A stretch of DNA of 64,000 bases from Pezicula radicicola (GCA_003008705.1 PDUO01000076.1:122919-186918); one strand, 5' to 3'. Positions 23,500 through 36,026 are shown, numbered from the stretch's first letter. A program made the numbers and translations. The notes: generated by a model from the letters alone, not told the origin.

Positions 23500-25465
23500 G
23501 TTGACCTTTTCCTCCACTCCAACTCCCTTAAATACTTGGGCTGCCAACTCTCTCAGAGATTCCACATCATAGGAGAAAGTCCGAGTGTGTGTGTAAATAA
23601 ATGGCTCAAGGTTCTGGGCCGGTGATGGTTTTTGGTCTCAGTCCCTTCGGGAGATGTTCGCGGGAGATGACTAGCATTGGCTGCTTCCCCTTGTAAGGAT
23701 ACCAAGACTGGGGGCCTTGATTCAGTCAAATTTGGAATACTGGTGTTCCAAATCAATGAGTGATCATGTCGTGTTCTCAGGGAGGTTTCAGGCGATGCAG
23801 GATGTTGTGGAATCAGGAAACACTCGATGTAGTTAGCGGGTTGGAGCCATTCACGTGACGAATCGGCCTACCATATTTATAGCTTTGCTTTGCGCGCAAG
23901 TTCTGTTTCACTATCTCTTTAGCTTATGCCTTAACCTTTTCCTATCTTAGATTGCCTAGCCTTATACATACATTATGTTTAATGTGAATGGGGTAAATCG
24001 GATTTAACTTAAGAACAGAGTCTCTCCTCGCGCAGTATGAACTACTAAAACTCTGCTTTTATTCAAATCAGTAAACAAGTTTCGTTTGGCAAGGATCTGA
24101 TGGATGGATTTGATTTCAAAGTATTTAGACTGTTATTAGAATGACCCACTTGGTTGATCAATAAGCTATTTAGTGTTGTCGACCATGTGGTGGGATTTTC
24201 AATAAAGGTGTTTAATGCCCGCACTATGACAATTGGTATAAGCAATCGCAGCAACTAGTAGGTATGGATGACTCAAGGTACTCTTACAGTTTCCGCTCTG
24301 ATATCTTAACGTTTGCCAAGTTGAAAACATGAACTGTTCTCGTGAAGTGCTAACAATAAGTTCTCGCTTATAGCTTCGGTTTCTAAACAAGTGAGTATAG
24401 TTAGCTTTTGTCTTGAGTAAGCCCAAGGCTTTTAGAAAACAATCTATGTTTTAATCGGAAGCCCGAATAAAACCATCCAAAGAATAACTGTTGCCAAGGT
24501 GGTGCTTCAGCCAATGATCTTGTGGGTGCCGCAGAAAGGATAGCAAACATGTAGCCAACTGGTAACTACTTGTGTCTAAAAGGCAATATTTGCAACTATA
24601 TAACAGTAGCTTTTAAGTGGTACTTTTTGCTATAGTCATTTAACTATAGATATTTCCTATTATACACTATATACCGGGACTTTGCCTGCATGTATAATAT
24701 ATGAGTTTCTTGGTAGAACAGTTTTCTTCCACTGTGAGAGAGTCTAAGGCCTTTGATTTTACGACACGTCCTCAAAGGCAATAGGATAAACGTAGAATAG
24801 CAAAGGAAAAGCAAAATTCGTACGGAAAATTTTGAATCTAACCAATAACAACTACCTCTATACCCTAACACTAGCTTAACAGGAAACAAGAGCTCTCGAT
24901 GTCAAAATCATAGAGAAGAGTAGCCTTACAGAGAGCTATCCTTGGCCAGCCAATATTTCTAAGGATGTTATTAGAAGCATCTTCTCTAGCAGTTGCCTTT
25001 ATGATATGCGTGGCATAGCTAAGGTCAACTGTATGGCATTAATTGATGCGAAGATTATTGACATGCAGTAAGCGACAGTAAATTATAAATATAAAGAGTC
25101 AATATGCCAGCATCAAACCCACTCTTGAATTTCATGTTGTTGTCATACTTGAATATACTTAAAATCCCAACAAAAGTGACACTTACTTCGAATAACTGAG
25201 ATGCGCTGCCCCACCTGCTTCTTTGTCTCTACACATCAAAGACACGAAATTCAATGTATCTCTAGCAAATGAAAGAATCAGGTTTCTCTTTCATTACGAC
25301 TAACTTAGTATCGAATCCGGAAACGGGTTTCTTTGTCCTTTATGCATTGAAAATAAGTTTGAGGATTTAGCTCCCCAAGTACCATTTCCTAATATCCTCC
25401 ACTCTTTTAAAAAGCACTTTTAGAATCGCATACACTATTAGTAACAGAGATATAAATTTCAACTA
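23500..25465. other. Intergenic region, about 2 kb
   Basis: No supported gene. Short frames here are AT-biased with no recognisable domain. It presumably holds promoters of the flanking divergent genes. Confidence 0.5.
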
Positions 25466-26380
25466 ATGTCCTCCAAAATGACCTCCTCAATGTCAACTGC
25501 CCCAAAGGTAACCACCATCAACACCACCAACAAAACCACAACCAAAACTCTTACCACCCCACCACAAACTGCCACAACTCTTACAAACACACCCCAAAGC
25601 GCGACAGCCCATGTCACCTCACCTCAAAATCCCCGAAGTCCCCAAAAACCCGCCTCCCTAAAACGCGACTCAAACCAAGCAACCAACCTCCGCATAAAAG
25701 TCGATAAAATAGTCGACCGAATAAACAAAGTCCAAGATACAATCCACAAGAAAATAGTAAAACAAACAACAGAAGTAAACGCGCGAGAATTCGATAAAGG
25801 ATTCTTTTTTAATGCGGGGAAAGTACAGAAGGAGAGTATTAAGGAGATTGAATTGTTGGTGGGTTTATATGAGGAGATGGGACGGGAGGTGAAGGGGAGG
25901 TTTGATCATGAGGCCCGGAGGTTGAGGCAGATTGTTGGGGAGTTGAGGGAACCTTGGGGGAAGGATGAGAAGGAGTTTTTTAAGGAGAACCCGAAACTTA
26001 TGGAGATACCTGTAAGTGAAACCCCTTCCCTTGTATTAGGCCTTTTGGTTTGGACCGAAGTATCGTTGGGAAATTAATAATTGACAATATCTCTTTAGAA
26101 CACAGACGATTTCGGCAATCCCCAATATGGCCTTACGATGTTCTTCATCATCATCGTAATATTATATTATCTCTTACGAGCACAAAGTTGGATAGTTTCC
26201 TTCTTTACGGATTCAGCTTATGATTCTGATCCGGATATTAATGATGTTTGGACTAGTACAGGTGGTGTAGTTTCTTATGTAGAGGGTATTACTCAGAATT
26301 TTTTTGTATTGGTGTTTACGGGTGTGATTGGGTATTTTATTATTTATGCTGCGGTGAAAGCTTCATGGACGACTTTTTAG
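25466..26380 (+). CDS. Unknown protein: Thr-rich N-terminus, coiled coil, two C-terminal membrane helices
   Basis: Two exons, 25466-26011 and 26099-26380, joined in phase 0 by a GTAAGT...TTTAG intron, give 275 residues. Residues 1-65 are Thr/Pro/Asn-rich and probably disordered. About 75-175 is charged and helical (RIKVDKIVDRINKVQDTIHKK, then a heptad-like stretch to FFKEN). Exon 2 has a hydrophobic helix (MFFIIIVILYYLLRAQ), an acidic loop (DSDPDINDVW) and a second helix (NFFVLVFTGVIGYFIIYAA). This suggests a membrane-anchored protein with a soluble helical N-terminal part. I do not recognise the family. Clean splicing and phase support a real gene. Confidence 0.65.
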
Positions 26381-26674
26381 TGGGTTGAGAGTTATTCTGT
26401 TGGGGCTTTAGTTTATATTAAATGGTATCAGTTTTTTGGAAGTTGGAGACTTGGAGTGGATTCTATTTTTGGTGGTAGATATAGAAGATGGAATACTTAG
26501 GGGCATTTTAGGTTACTGTATGTAGCATTGGCCGTGCGGTAATAGAATTTTCTTTTTAATCTTTTAATATTACTTACATAGAACCTAATGTATGCTCTTG
26601 ATATATCTCCTATTAAAGACTGGAACGATTGGAGTTGCGAGCATTCCTAATACCATAATCAATCTATCTTCCTC

Positions 26675-27370
26675 TCACTTCCACATATCACCCATCAATT
26701 CCTCCACATCAACACCCCCATCCAACCTCACCTCATCCACCCCCTCAACCCTCCCTAACTTCCCCCTCAACCCATAAACACCAACACCAACCTTCCAATC
26801 AATATAAACCTTAACACCAACCACAAACCCCGAAATACATCCAGCAAGCCCCCAACACCCATCACAACTCCTCCTTTCCTCCACCTCCCCTTCCAAAAAC
26901 ACAAAGCCCTCCTGCTTCTTCCAATACGCCTCCCAAGTCCTCAAAAACCTCACTTTATCCTCATAAACGATACGACCATTTAGAATATTCTGTATCTGAT
27001 TACTAAAATCTATTCCTTTATTATCTGAGGAGGAACCTAATGTTTGGGTGTAGATTTTTAGAGGATTGATTTTGCGGTGTCTTCTAAGAGTTTGACGACG
27101 TTTCTTTTGTTGTAATATTAAGGGTTTGGGTTTTTGGAGGGAGAGTTTCTGGGAGGTTGTTTGGGGAGTTCTTGGTGTTCTTGGTGGTGGCGGAGGTGGT
27201 TTTGGTGGCCATTGCGTTTGTGAGAGGTTGTGGGGATCTAATTGTCGGCGGAGGGAATAGAGGCCTGTGTGTGTTGCGTAGGTATTTCTTTGTAATGATA
27301 TGAGGTTGGCTGGGGTTATTTGTTTGATTACGCTTCGTGGGAAGCGAGTTGAGATGAGGGAAAACATCAT
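26675..27370 (-). CDS. Unknown probable mitochondrial protein, 231 residues
   Basis: Single exon. The first 45 residues (MMFSLISTRFPRSVIKQITP...) contain Arg, Ser and hydrophobic residues and no acid, as in a mitochondrial presequence. A Pro-rich stretch (about 55-70) and a very basic segment (QQKKRRQTLRRHRK) follow. Around 145-200 is a region with WEAYWKKQEGF, a small Cys cluster (SCDGCWGLAGC) and a weak membrane helix (GCISGFVVGVKVYI). No family is recognised. It points towards the gene on its left, with which it converges at about 26.4-26.7 kb. Confidence 0.5.
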   Translation of the reverse strand: MMFSLISTRFPRSVIKQITPANLISLQRNTYATHTGLYSLRRQLDPHNLSQTQWPPKPPPPPPRTPRTPQTTSQKLSLQKPKPLILQQKKRRQTLRRHRKINPLKIYTQTLGSSSDNKGIDFSNQIQNILNGRIVYEDKVRFLRTWEAYWKKQEGFVFLEGEVEERRSCDGCWGLAGCISGFVVGVKVYIDWKVGVGVYGLRGKLGRVEGVDEVRLDGGVDVEELMGDMWK

Positions 27371-27985
27371 TGCTATGCTGTATGTTGCTGTAGAAATTGC
27401 TTTTGGGCTAAGGATAACTTTGTGGATACGATAGAGGGAAATATGTCTATAGAGGGATTTTAAATTTGATGTCTGGTTGCTACTTACTAAATGAACTGAG
27501 AAATCTTTGTACTAAAAGTTCTCTGGTTTTCTACTAAGCTAGACGGTATCTTTAATTAGAGAGTTCTAGTCTTTCGAAATTCCCTACTAAATTAGTCTCA
27601 TTCATTGCAAAGCAGGTAGCAGATTATTTTCCCTAGACGAAATGATTATAGTTGCTTCATTGAGGTAATCTAGTTGTACTCGCTCACTTGAAATTCTAGT
27701 AATCGATTCGAATAATATCTACGTATGTTCTATATTATAGAATACCTTACGCAGTAAGGTACAGTAAAGTAAAAATTCTCTCAACCACTTCAATTCTTTT
27801 GTCTTCATCAAAAATTTTCACAAATGAGGCTCTATCAGACTACCCAAGAAGTCGTGGTCTCAACTCCGAAACGCAATAATACATCTCTCTAAACCAACAC
27901 TTTCCCTTCCACCTTAACCCAATCTACTTGTTATTCATACCCAGCCTATTGGGCTGAACTGAGTTCGTAGCAATTTACCCATCCA
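27371..27985. other. Intergenic region
   Basis: About 615 bp, AT-rich. No gene seen. Confidence 0.55.
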
Positions 27986-28540
27986 TCAAAAACACCCCCT
28001 CAAACCCCTCGGTTCCCTCAACCCAGCCCAAACATCAACGCAAAGACCCATCAATAACCCAATAACCATAAACTCATAAGCAATCCCTCCTTTATCCCTC
28101 CTCTGCCGTTCCTGTTTCCCCATTCTCGCCTGCCTTTCATATTCTTGAGAGGAAGAGGACCATGGGGGACGATTTGAAAGGAAGGTGCGATTTTGAGGAA
28201 ATGTATAATTGTGCGTATTCAAAGAGTTTGGGACGCCTGTGCTTGTAGGGATACCGAATATGACTCGGCGGCTGTTGAGTGGTGTGGTGAGGTTTGTGTT
28301 TATAGGTGAGTTGTTGTTTAGGAGGTTGTGGATGGATTGTGTTGGGGTGAATTCTAAGTTTTTGTGGGTTTGTTTGAGTATGTTTGGGTTGGAGGCTATG
28401 TTAGGACATGTAGCGTGGAAAGAGCGAATCTGCGGGATTACGGTATTGTGGTTTTGAAATGCTCTTATAGGCGTGTGGCGGAGGATATTTGTAGTCAAGC
28501 TATTGAGAGGTCGAAGGTGAGACATTGTGGTAGAGAGCAT
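27986..28540 (-). CDS. Unknown probable mitochondrial single-pass protein, 184 residues
   Basis: Single exon. The N-terminus MLSTTMSHLRPLNSLTTNILRH and the later RSFHATCPNIAS look like a mitochondrial leader with a cleavage zone. The middle is Asn/Thr/Pro-rich. Near the end the charged stretch EYERQARMGKQERQRRDKGG precedes one membrane helix (YEFMVIGLLMGLCVDVWAGL) and a short basic tail. The layout (leader, low-complexity middle, charged stretch, one helix) recalls small inner-membrane proteins, but no family is recognised. A second ATG (codon 6) could be the true start. Confidence 0.5.
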   Translation of the reverse strand: MLSTTMSHLRPLNSLTTNILRHTPIRAFQNHNTVIPQIRSFHATCPNIASNPNILKQTHKNLEFTPTQSIHNLLNNNSPINTNLTTPLNSRRVIFGIPTSTGVPNSLNTHNYTFPQNRTFLSNRPPWSSSSQEYERQARMGKQERQRRDKGGIAYEFMVIGLLMGLCVDVWAGLREPRGLRGCF

Positions 28541-30371
28541 AGTTGCTCGATGGTTTTTTGATGTTAGGTTTCCAATTCAAGGACGAGGGAGGTCGAAAGA
28601 TGCTTCTAAGGTTATAGGTCTGGGTGTATGTCTTTTTGGATTTTGCTGGGATATTGTGTCCTAAAGTTTGCAGTATTCATGTACAGGAAACCATGACCCT
28701 TTTTATGTATTCTGTACCAGGCTTATAATTGCTTGTCTGTAGTCTAGTTCAGAATTGGTGCGCCGCCTTACGACGGAATTTTGACCGGGAGAAAGCAGAC
28801 ATACATAGCTTGACTTTGAGTTGCAACGATTGATACTGGTTCCTGGGTCTAACATAATGGCGTGGAGTTGTTAAGTCCTTTCCGCGTGGAGAATTATTCT
28901 TGTTGCATATCTAAATTTTATAATAGCTCGAAATTGCCATTTAGAAAACTGCTAGGGCAGTAGATTTGCGACAAACCATTATAGATGCAAAATTTAACAA
29001 GAGGAATTGTTCTTGTTGCATATCTGAATTTTATAATAGCTCGAAATTGCTATTTAGAGAGCTGTTAGGGCTATGGATATGCAGCAAAGTAATGCGAATC
29101 CATGTTCAACGCTATTAAACTTTTATAGCGCTTCAACTGCTAATGTCGAGACTTGGCCATGAATTGCTTGTGTGGAACTGGTCGGGACTAGGCAGCAATG
29201 ACACCAAGTAGTATAGAGCTAGCTAGCTGAAGGATACGTTATTGCTTGTTATGTATTGTACCTTGAAAATCATTCAGCTCCATTGAGTACCTAACTTCAC
29301 AAGGATGGCTTCACCTAGGAAATATTACGACGAGGTTGAAGAAGGGAAAGCTGACAAGAATAAGGGCCTTTTTCAGCTCTACCAAGTCCTGCCTTCCTCT
29401 TTTCCTCTTCGCGATGATGAGGCAGATCTCCTACTCTTCTAGCCTCGAAGTTTCAATCCCTCCAAGTAATTCAATAGTTATTTTAAGGTCATTGAAGCCA
29501 AGACGCAGGGCAAGAGGGTTCAGGAAAGCACATGTACCATAGCGCACGTCGTGTTTATAATGTATGTAGTACATCTGAGACTCCGATGCTATCATGTTCG
29601 ATGGAACATCTATCTAGTCGAGGTTCACTTGATTCGACATAGCAAGACCTGCTGATAGAAACAACTTGTGCTAAAGGTACCACCCTCCACCGCTCTCAGC
29701 TGATAAGCTTACATGAGATGAGAATGTAAGCTTATAATCCTTGTCTATGATATTACACTTGAACAACTACACTCGAATCCGAGAATAATGTAAAACAAGA
29801 AAACAGCGCAGTCTAAATAAATAGACCCTTTAAGTTTAGAAAGGTGCTTCCAGACGGGCGGGTGTTGCTGTGTCGTCCAAGAGTGGTGATGGCTGTTTGA
29901 GGGGATATGCATATGCAAGGGCCGCAGAGGAGGCTGAGGTTGGAAGGAACGTTTGCGGGACTCACGAGAAGCCATGCACACTTCCAATTGGCCAAATTCT
30001 AATTATGCCAGCAATACGATGGTGCGCAGTGATACAGGCCTGCGCCAGAATGTCTGGGAATGGCAATTGGCTCGCTGGAAAAGGCGGTGGATTTGCATCC
30101 GCATGAGCTAGGTATGAGCTGTTGCCCGCGACCACCGAAGATAAAGCTCAAACATGCCCCTGCCAGCCAACTCATCTCTTCTTCCTCTCTCCTAAATACC
30201 GCAACAAACTACAAAGTACATACTCTCAAAACTTGACCCTACGAACCTGACAACCTAATCTTCCAAATCCTCAAAAAAAAAAATATTAAATTGTAAGTCT
30301 ACGGCAGCAGCAGCATTATTCTCATCGGCAGTATGAGGACCAGTATTCTAATAAGAGTATCAGCATTCAAA
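28541..30371. other. Intergenic region with a duplicated segment
   Basis: About 1.8 kb. It holds two direct copies of an 85-bp segment (28891-28975 and 29004-29089) and the promoter of the small Cys-rich gene. Short frames here show no domain. Confidence 0.5.
28891..29089. repeat. Direct duplication, two copies about 113 bp apart
   Basis: Both copies start with ttcttgttgcatatct and continue through aattttataatagctcgaaa; later bases differ at scattered positions. It is non-coding. Confidence 0.75.
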
Positions 30372-30651
30372 ATGCCTTCCGAGCAGATCGTCCAGCAACA
30401 GGTTCAAGCCCCTGAGCCAATGACCATGGAAACCTCCAGCATTGAGACTCAGCAGCCAGTACGTTACCTCAATCCTAACCCACAGAGCCATTAATCCTTT
30501 ACCACTTCCAGACCTTATCGCTGACTTTGTTTCCTCTTTACAGAAGGCCGCCCCTGAGATGAGCACCTCCGGCGATTCCGTTGGCATGCGTGGAGGAGAG
30601 TACGCTTCGTGCGAATGCTGTGGCTGTGGTTGTGCGGAGGGATGTTGCTAA
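30372..30651 (+). CDS. Small Cys-rich protein, 64 residues
   Basis: Two exons, 30372-30458 and 30544-30651, joined in phase 0 by a GTACGT...TACAG intron. The first 50 residues are Gln/Glu/Ser/Met-rich and hydrophilic. The last 13 residues read CECCGCGCAEGCC, with eight Cys in C-x-C and C-C spacing. There is no signal peptide, so it is probably intracellular. The Cys spacing resembles the metal-thiolate clusters of metallothioneins, so metal binding is possible. It could also be a palmitoylated tail: related small Cys-rich C-termini in fungi and plants (CYSTM type) sit at membranes. I cannot choose between these. Confidence 0.6.
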
Positions 30652-33256
30652 AGGGACAAAACATCCACGAGAACTGGCGTGATGGATCGATTGGGCAATG
30701 GACGATGGGGCTTGCTAGTGAAGTGTGTCTGCAGACGGAGTTTGCTTATACACTGGGTATGATATGATACGAGAACACGAATCAACACAATACCACGTAT
30801 TGCACCTTTGCTGTCATTGTTTGCTGTTTGTTGTTCATGTCTACCTAAGCTTTGTGCGCTGTGCCAAGTGGTGCTTGATGCCACCAAGCTTTGTGATGTG
30901 GGGGATGACAGCCAACTGCTCAACACCAAGCCTGAGCCGAGGCTGGGCATCTGGGCATCCAAACTCTGCGCGAACGTCAATGTTGATCACCAATTCTCTC
31001 TAAACATACGTCCTCGCTATCTATTCAATCCCAAGTATCCGACCATGATATATCTGGCCTGGTGGTATGTGTTGTACAGAACTTCCAACCTATTCCTGTT
31101 CTTTCTGAATCCTACTACCATCGGCTTCTGGCGGTGTAGCGATTAGCGCTCCGCTCAATCACACTACGCCCCTAGCTCTCACTCTTCTCTTGCACAAGCA
31201 ACAGACTTTGCCCTGCTAAATCTTACCATGCGGAGTCTTCCACGCTTTTCAACACCAAGTATTCACAAGAATCAGAAGAAAAGACAATGACCCATATATA
31301 TATATATATAATATCTACGCAGCAACACAAGCACAGATAAACCAACTCAGGTCTTTTGGCTCATAAACAGAAGGAAATAAGGGGGTTTGACGCTTGTGCT
31401 GTCATCTCACGTCCTTTTGTGAAAACTTTGTTCACGTCGCTCCAAATACTCGAGATTTTGAACCTACTAGAAGTCGAGATGCTGTAAACAAGGTTAGGTA
31501 GACATTGTTTTAATAATAGCGAATAATTTTAGTAATTTGCAGAGGATATCATAAAGGTGATCGATCCCACTTGTAGAAAATTTGTAGCAGACATTGCAGT
31601 TCCTCTTCATCCCAATTGTATAATATAACAGGCAGCTTAATAGTTTTAGTACAGTACATCAGCCCAATTTTCGCGCTTCGCCCCTCTAGAAAGCCTTAAT
31701 TACTAAGTTGGTACTTCATAGGTATGAACCCTCGAGCACCAATAAGTAGAAAGTGATGAAATATAGAATACAGGTAATTGTGGGAAAATCTTGTATTATC
31801 CTAGCCCTTAAATCCACGGGGATTTCTACACTATATATACAAGAAGTAAGCCTCGCAAGGGCCTCGTTTCCTATACAAATTGAGTTGTTTTTGATGTCAA
31901 ATGGTCAAGCCACTAGCGCTCTGATCCTCCACAAATTAGAGGCCATGCGGGGGCAGTGGAAACGAGGTTTTATTAGTATTACACGTGATTCGTGGCCGAC
32001 GATAGGTTTGGAAGTGTTTAAACTCTGCCGAAGAGGATAAATGTCTGTCTGTATAGGCGTGAGGTTGTTCAATTGTCTTAGTGCTACCTCCCAGCCCATG
32101 CCCCATAATGGTTAGATAGATGTGGAGTTAATCTTAATCTGTGGAACTGAGTGTTGGTTCTTGTGCTTAAGTCGCTCAAAGGGCTATAGTCGCTCAGTAT
32201 ATTATAATTGTTCACTCACAGTAAGAGACCTATAGTGTCTATAGATAACCAATCCTCTGCCACTGTTTGCACAATCTTTCCTATCATGCCTATTTAGGCA
32301 TTTATTACAAAGAGCTACGTATGTTTAATTGGCCCCCTCTTTTCCTGGGTTGGTAATTGTCGTACCTTCCTCACTTCTAGTCTTCGGCTAAGCCAGTTAG
32401 TCCTTCCACATGCTAGGCAATCCTTCCTTGGCAACCAGCTTCCCTGAAAAATTACTACTCCCATATCTCCTTCCTATTCCATATGAATATCAAACTCACC
32501 TGCTCTCCCATATTCTACGATCCATCATCCAATTCTCAATATTGGCAAACAGTAAGTCATTGTTTACTTACAGATAAAGCCCAAGCCAACCCATATTATA
32601 TTATCCTCGCCTCTGACGTTTCTTTTTGATGCAGATCATGACGAAGTTTCAACCAGCTGATGCCATTAGCAAACCCTTCTCACCAACTACAGCCGAAACG
32701 GAATGTCCCCTTGGTGATACTGCTTCTTGCACAAGTGTACACTCTGCAACCATCGTTCTCTGTCAATTATTCCACCTGTCTCGGACCTCTATTACTATGA
32801 TTCAACTTCTCGATTGGACATCAACTTGGAGAATTCCAACCCCCACCCCCCTTCTATGATTATTTTCGAGGAAAAGACAAGACCTTAGAACTTCACCAAC
32901 CTAGGTGAACTACTTTCGATAGAGCTGTACAGAAACTCCATGTCGGGGATATCATGACTAAAGAATGTGTTTCATCTTAAGACCTCAACCCTCGCTATCA
33001 GTTGAGTTGCTCTTCCTGGCTCTATGTAGTCCTTTACAGAACTCGTCGCTTCTACGAGTTTCTCGCTACCTTTATTCCATTCCTCATGATAAACACACCA
33101 AAGAAGGCGCAACAAATAAATTACCATTTTGGGGGTCACATTCCTCATCTCACAATGAAAAACAAATTTCAAAAATTGCTCAACTCTTTCTATCAACAAT
33201 TCTACACTCTTAACCGGAACCTACTCCGTTAACTTTCGAAAAGAAAGGCGCAAAAG
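30652..33256. other. Intergenic region, about 2.6 kb
   Basis: No supported gene. It contains a short TA microsatellite near 31292-31310. Small frames (for example 31753-32040) lack domains, leaders or splice partners. Confidence 0.5.
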
Positions 33257-34342
33257 ATGTCCGCAGTACCTCAACAGTCAGTCCCTACAACAAGGACAAG
33301 GCCAGCCCACATCCTCGCCCTCCCACCCTGGCATCTCGGCATCCGCTCCCTTCAATTCCTCCTTGCAATCGTAATTCTCGTCCTCGCTTCCATTAACATC
33401 TCTTTCATCTCCTGGAACGGTGATGCCTTATCTCTTTTCACAGTTCGTACCACCAGTACCTTTCTCCTAAAACCTCCAGAATCCTCACTGACACAAATAA
33501 CAGTCCTGCTTTACAGTGATATCAATCCTCTACATAACCCTGTCCCATTTGAGATTCCACACCTATTACAACTACTACGCCCATCTAACCCTAGATACAC
33601 TCCTCCTGATTTTCTGGTTAGCTTCTTTCTCTATCACAGGCGATGATTCTGCCAATTTTTGGAATTATGGTGGTTTTTACTATGGATATTATGATAATGA
33701 AGCTGAGGAGTTTGAAGAGCAGAGGATTGGGCTTGTGGGAAATGCCGTGAGAGTTTTGGGGGCGGAGAATAGAGACACCGGAGGGGAGAGACTGGGGTTG
33801 AGAGGGAATACTTTTGAGAGATATTTGGGGAAGAGAGATATCAGTTTGGGTGGGTATAGGGGGATTAATATTGCTGTTACTGTTTTGGGGGCTTTTGAAT
33901 TGTATGTTTCGTTCCTTCTCCCTTCCACATATTTCCCTTTTCGCTTTACTTTCCCATTGTTAATCTGAAAGTTGCTAATTTGGATGAGCTGCGAAATAGT
34001 GTTCTCTTCCTCATAACCCTCATCTTAACCAGTATCTACCTAACCCGTCATCGCTCGGCTGGTGGTCATTGTGTTCCTCCTTTTACACCTACTACCGGCA
34101 ATCATACTACCGCGCCTGAATCACATAGAAATGCAAGTGTGGCTTCGAGCGCTGGTCAGCAGCGTATTCAGCTTAGAGATCAACCGATTTATGGGCCTGC
34201 TTCTGGATCGGCAGTGCCGAATTTGAATGCGAATTGGGGTGGGGATGGGGATGGGTTTGTGAGGGAGGATACTTTTGGTCGTGGTCATATGAATGGTGGT
34301 ATTGTTGGGGGTGGGGAGAAGAGTGATGGTGCTGTTGCTTAG
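33257..34342 (+). CDS. Four-helix membrane protein, MARVEL-like
   Basis: Three exons in phase: 33257-33442, 33504-33901 and 34000-34342, giving 308 residues. Four hydrophobic helices are visible: LGIRSLQFLLAIVILVLAS, SCFTVISILYITL, LDTLLLIFWLASFSI and, across the second intron, FVLFLITLILTSIYL. The number, spacing and the FWL-S-F motif of helix 3 resemble fungal MARVEL-domain proteins. An unusually long loop of about 100 residues between helices 3 and 4 is Gly/Asn/Arg/Glu-rich with aromatic repeats (FWNYGGFYYGYYDNE). The cytosolic tail after helix 4 is Gly/Ser-rich. MARVEL proteins shape or organise plasma membrane (eisosomes, vesicles). The precise role is unknown. Confidence 0.7.
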
Positions 34343-35513
34343 AGGGGTGATTTGGGGATGTGGGAAAGATGGTTAGAAGGATTTGTTTTCTTGTATTGAG
34401 ATTTGAGGATGGTTATCGTTTAGTATTGGTATTATTCAGGGAAAGAAAATGTCCCTATTGAGTCTATTAAGTTAGAATAATTACGCGTGCTTCGCGTCTT
34501 TGATAGCGCTAATGTTTACGTTTTGGTGTGTGGAGAGTGAAAGTATAGGCCTAGCAAGAGATCCTTCCCTAAGCGAGGCTGCAAAGTCACCTTAAATATC
34601 AAAATAATAACTTCCTCCTTAATGAATATATCCGTAGTAGAGGTGTCCAGAGCTCACTTTAGCAAATAAATCACAATTTAGGTCATCTGAAAAACTAACT
34701 AAGAAGTCGGTTTTGGGTCTACCGCTTGGTAGCTCATCTTATTACTGGTAAGAGGTATTGGCGGAAAAAATGAGGAGGAATCTTTTTTGGTAGGATTGCT
34801 CTGCTGTTTTGAATTGAGGTTTTTATTTTGTTTTTAGGGGGGTTGGGGATTGGAGGAACGTGAGGGGGAGGGGGGTATTCTGTGTTGTTGAGGTGACGGG
34901 AGGGTTTGGGGGGAGATATCGAGGATTAAGAAGGGGTGCTCGCTTAATTTTGGGGAAGTGGTGATTTTGATGGTGAATAGGTAGGTAGGTAGGTGTATTG
35001 GAATGAATATTAAGTATCTTGGTATGAATTTTCTTTTTGTTTCTATCTGTTAAAGAAATTTTGATGTTTTGGGTTTTGAGTTTCTTGTGTTTTGGTTGCT
35101 GGAGCTGTGTTGACGGATTGATGAATTTAGGTATTGTGGTAGATATAAAGGAATATGGAAGTTACATAGGAGTACTGTAACACACTGAAGCGATTCATTT
35201 TACACTGCACTGCCATATGCAGGGAGATGTTCATAAATTAAGTGTAGCGTGAGATCATTGGGACAGAGTGTACCTGCCACCCAAAGGAAGCAGTTGACAA
35301 AGTGAAACGAGGTCAAAAACGGTAGGTGCATCAGCGTTCACTTGTCATAGGTATTTCTCTACTCTAGCTTTCTCTTCTACACTTAAACAAACTTCAGCAC
35401 AATTACACACAACATCGCATTTCCGTTATTTCTATGTCACTGAAGCAAATTCACGTACTACCAATTGATACCCGCCATTCGAAAACCACGGTTGAATCAC
35501 CCCCAATCCCAAT
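34343..35513. other. Intergenic region
   Basis: About 1.2 kb. The stretch 34790-34990 is strongly G/T-skewed. No gene seen. Confidence 0.55.
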
Positions 35514-36026
35514 ATGTCGAAACGCCCTCCAAACTCATTGGAAGAAGACCCGGTCGATCATCAAATGAATATGGATATGGAAGACACCGAAATGGGATCA
35601 GGAGGTCAAAATCCGTCTACGGATCATATGGCAGAGACAGGGATGGCTACAGGAATAGCTCTAGGGGTAGCGAAGAAGTTGAAGCGTGAAGGATCGGAGA
35701 TGGGACAGTCTGGGTCTGCGGCAAGAGATTTGGATGAGAAGGAAGTCAAACTTGCACAGCTGAGGGAAGAACACGAGTCGCTTACGATAGCGATGGGCAA
35801 CATAAGAGCAGAGAGAGCCCGGGCTCAGGCGGCGAAGCAAGCCATTGCAAATTTGCCTTTCAAAGACGAAGCAGGGCTCGCAAAGGCTGAAGCCGAATTC
35901 GACGCAGCAGCGCGTGAATACTATCGGGTTTGCGGTAGGCGCCTACAGGTGGCCAACGAAATTACCTCGCTGGATTATCATGAGGCTCTGAGGTCTGCAA
36001 CGCTTGCTGCTGATAGGATGCGCTAG
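35514..36026 (+). CDS. Unknown coiled-coil protein, 170 residues
   Basis: Single exon. Residues 1-60 are Met/Asp/Gly-rich and probably disordered; KKLKRE at about 54 could be a short nuclear signal. From about 75 to 165 the sequence is Ala/Glu/Arg-rich and predicted helical (DLDEKEVKLAQLREEHESL, ERARAQAAKQ, AKAEAEFDAAAREYYRV), consistent with a coiled coil. No family is recognised. The even amino-acid usage and codon choice are coding-like, and the leader is CA-rich. Confidence 0.55.
   Translation: MSKRPPNSLEEDPVDHQMNMDMEDTEMGSGGQNPSTDHMAETGMATGIALGVAKKLKREGSEMGQSGSAARDLDEKEVKLAQLREEHESLTIAMGNIRAERARAQAAKQAIANLPFKDEAGLAKAEAEFDAAAREYYRVCGRRLQVANEITSLDYHEALRSATLAADRMR

Noticed and set aside
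31753..32040. 95-codon plus-strand frame
   Set aside because: No homology-like motif and AT-biased flanks; not supported.
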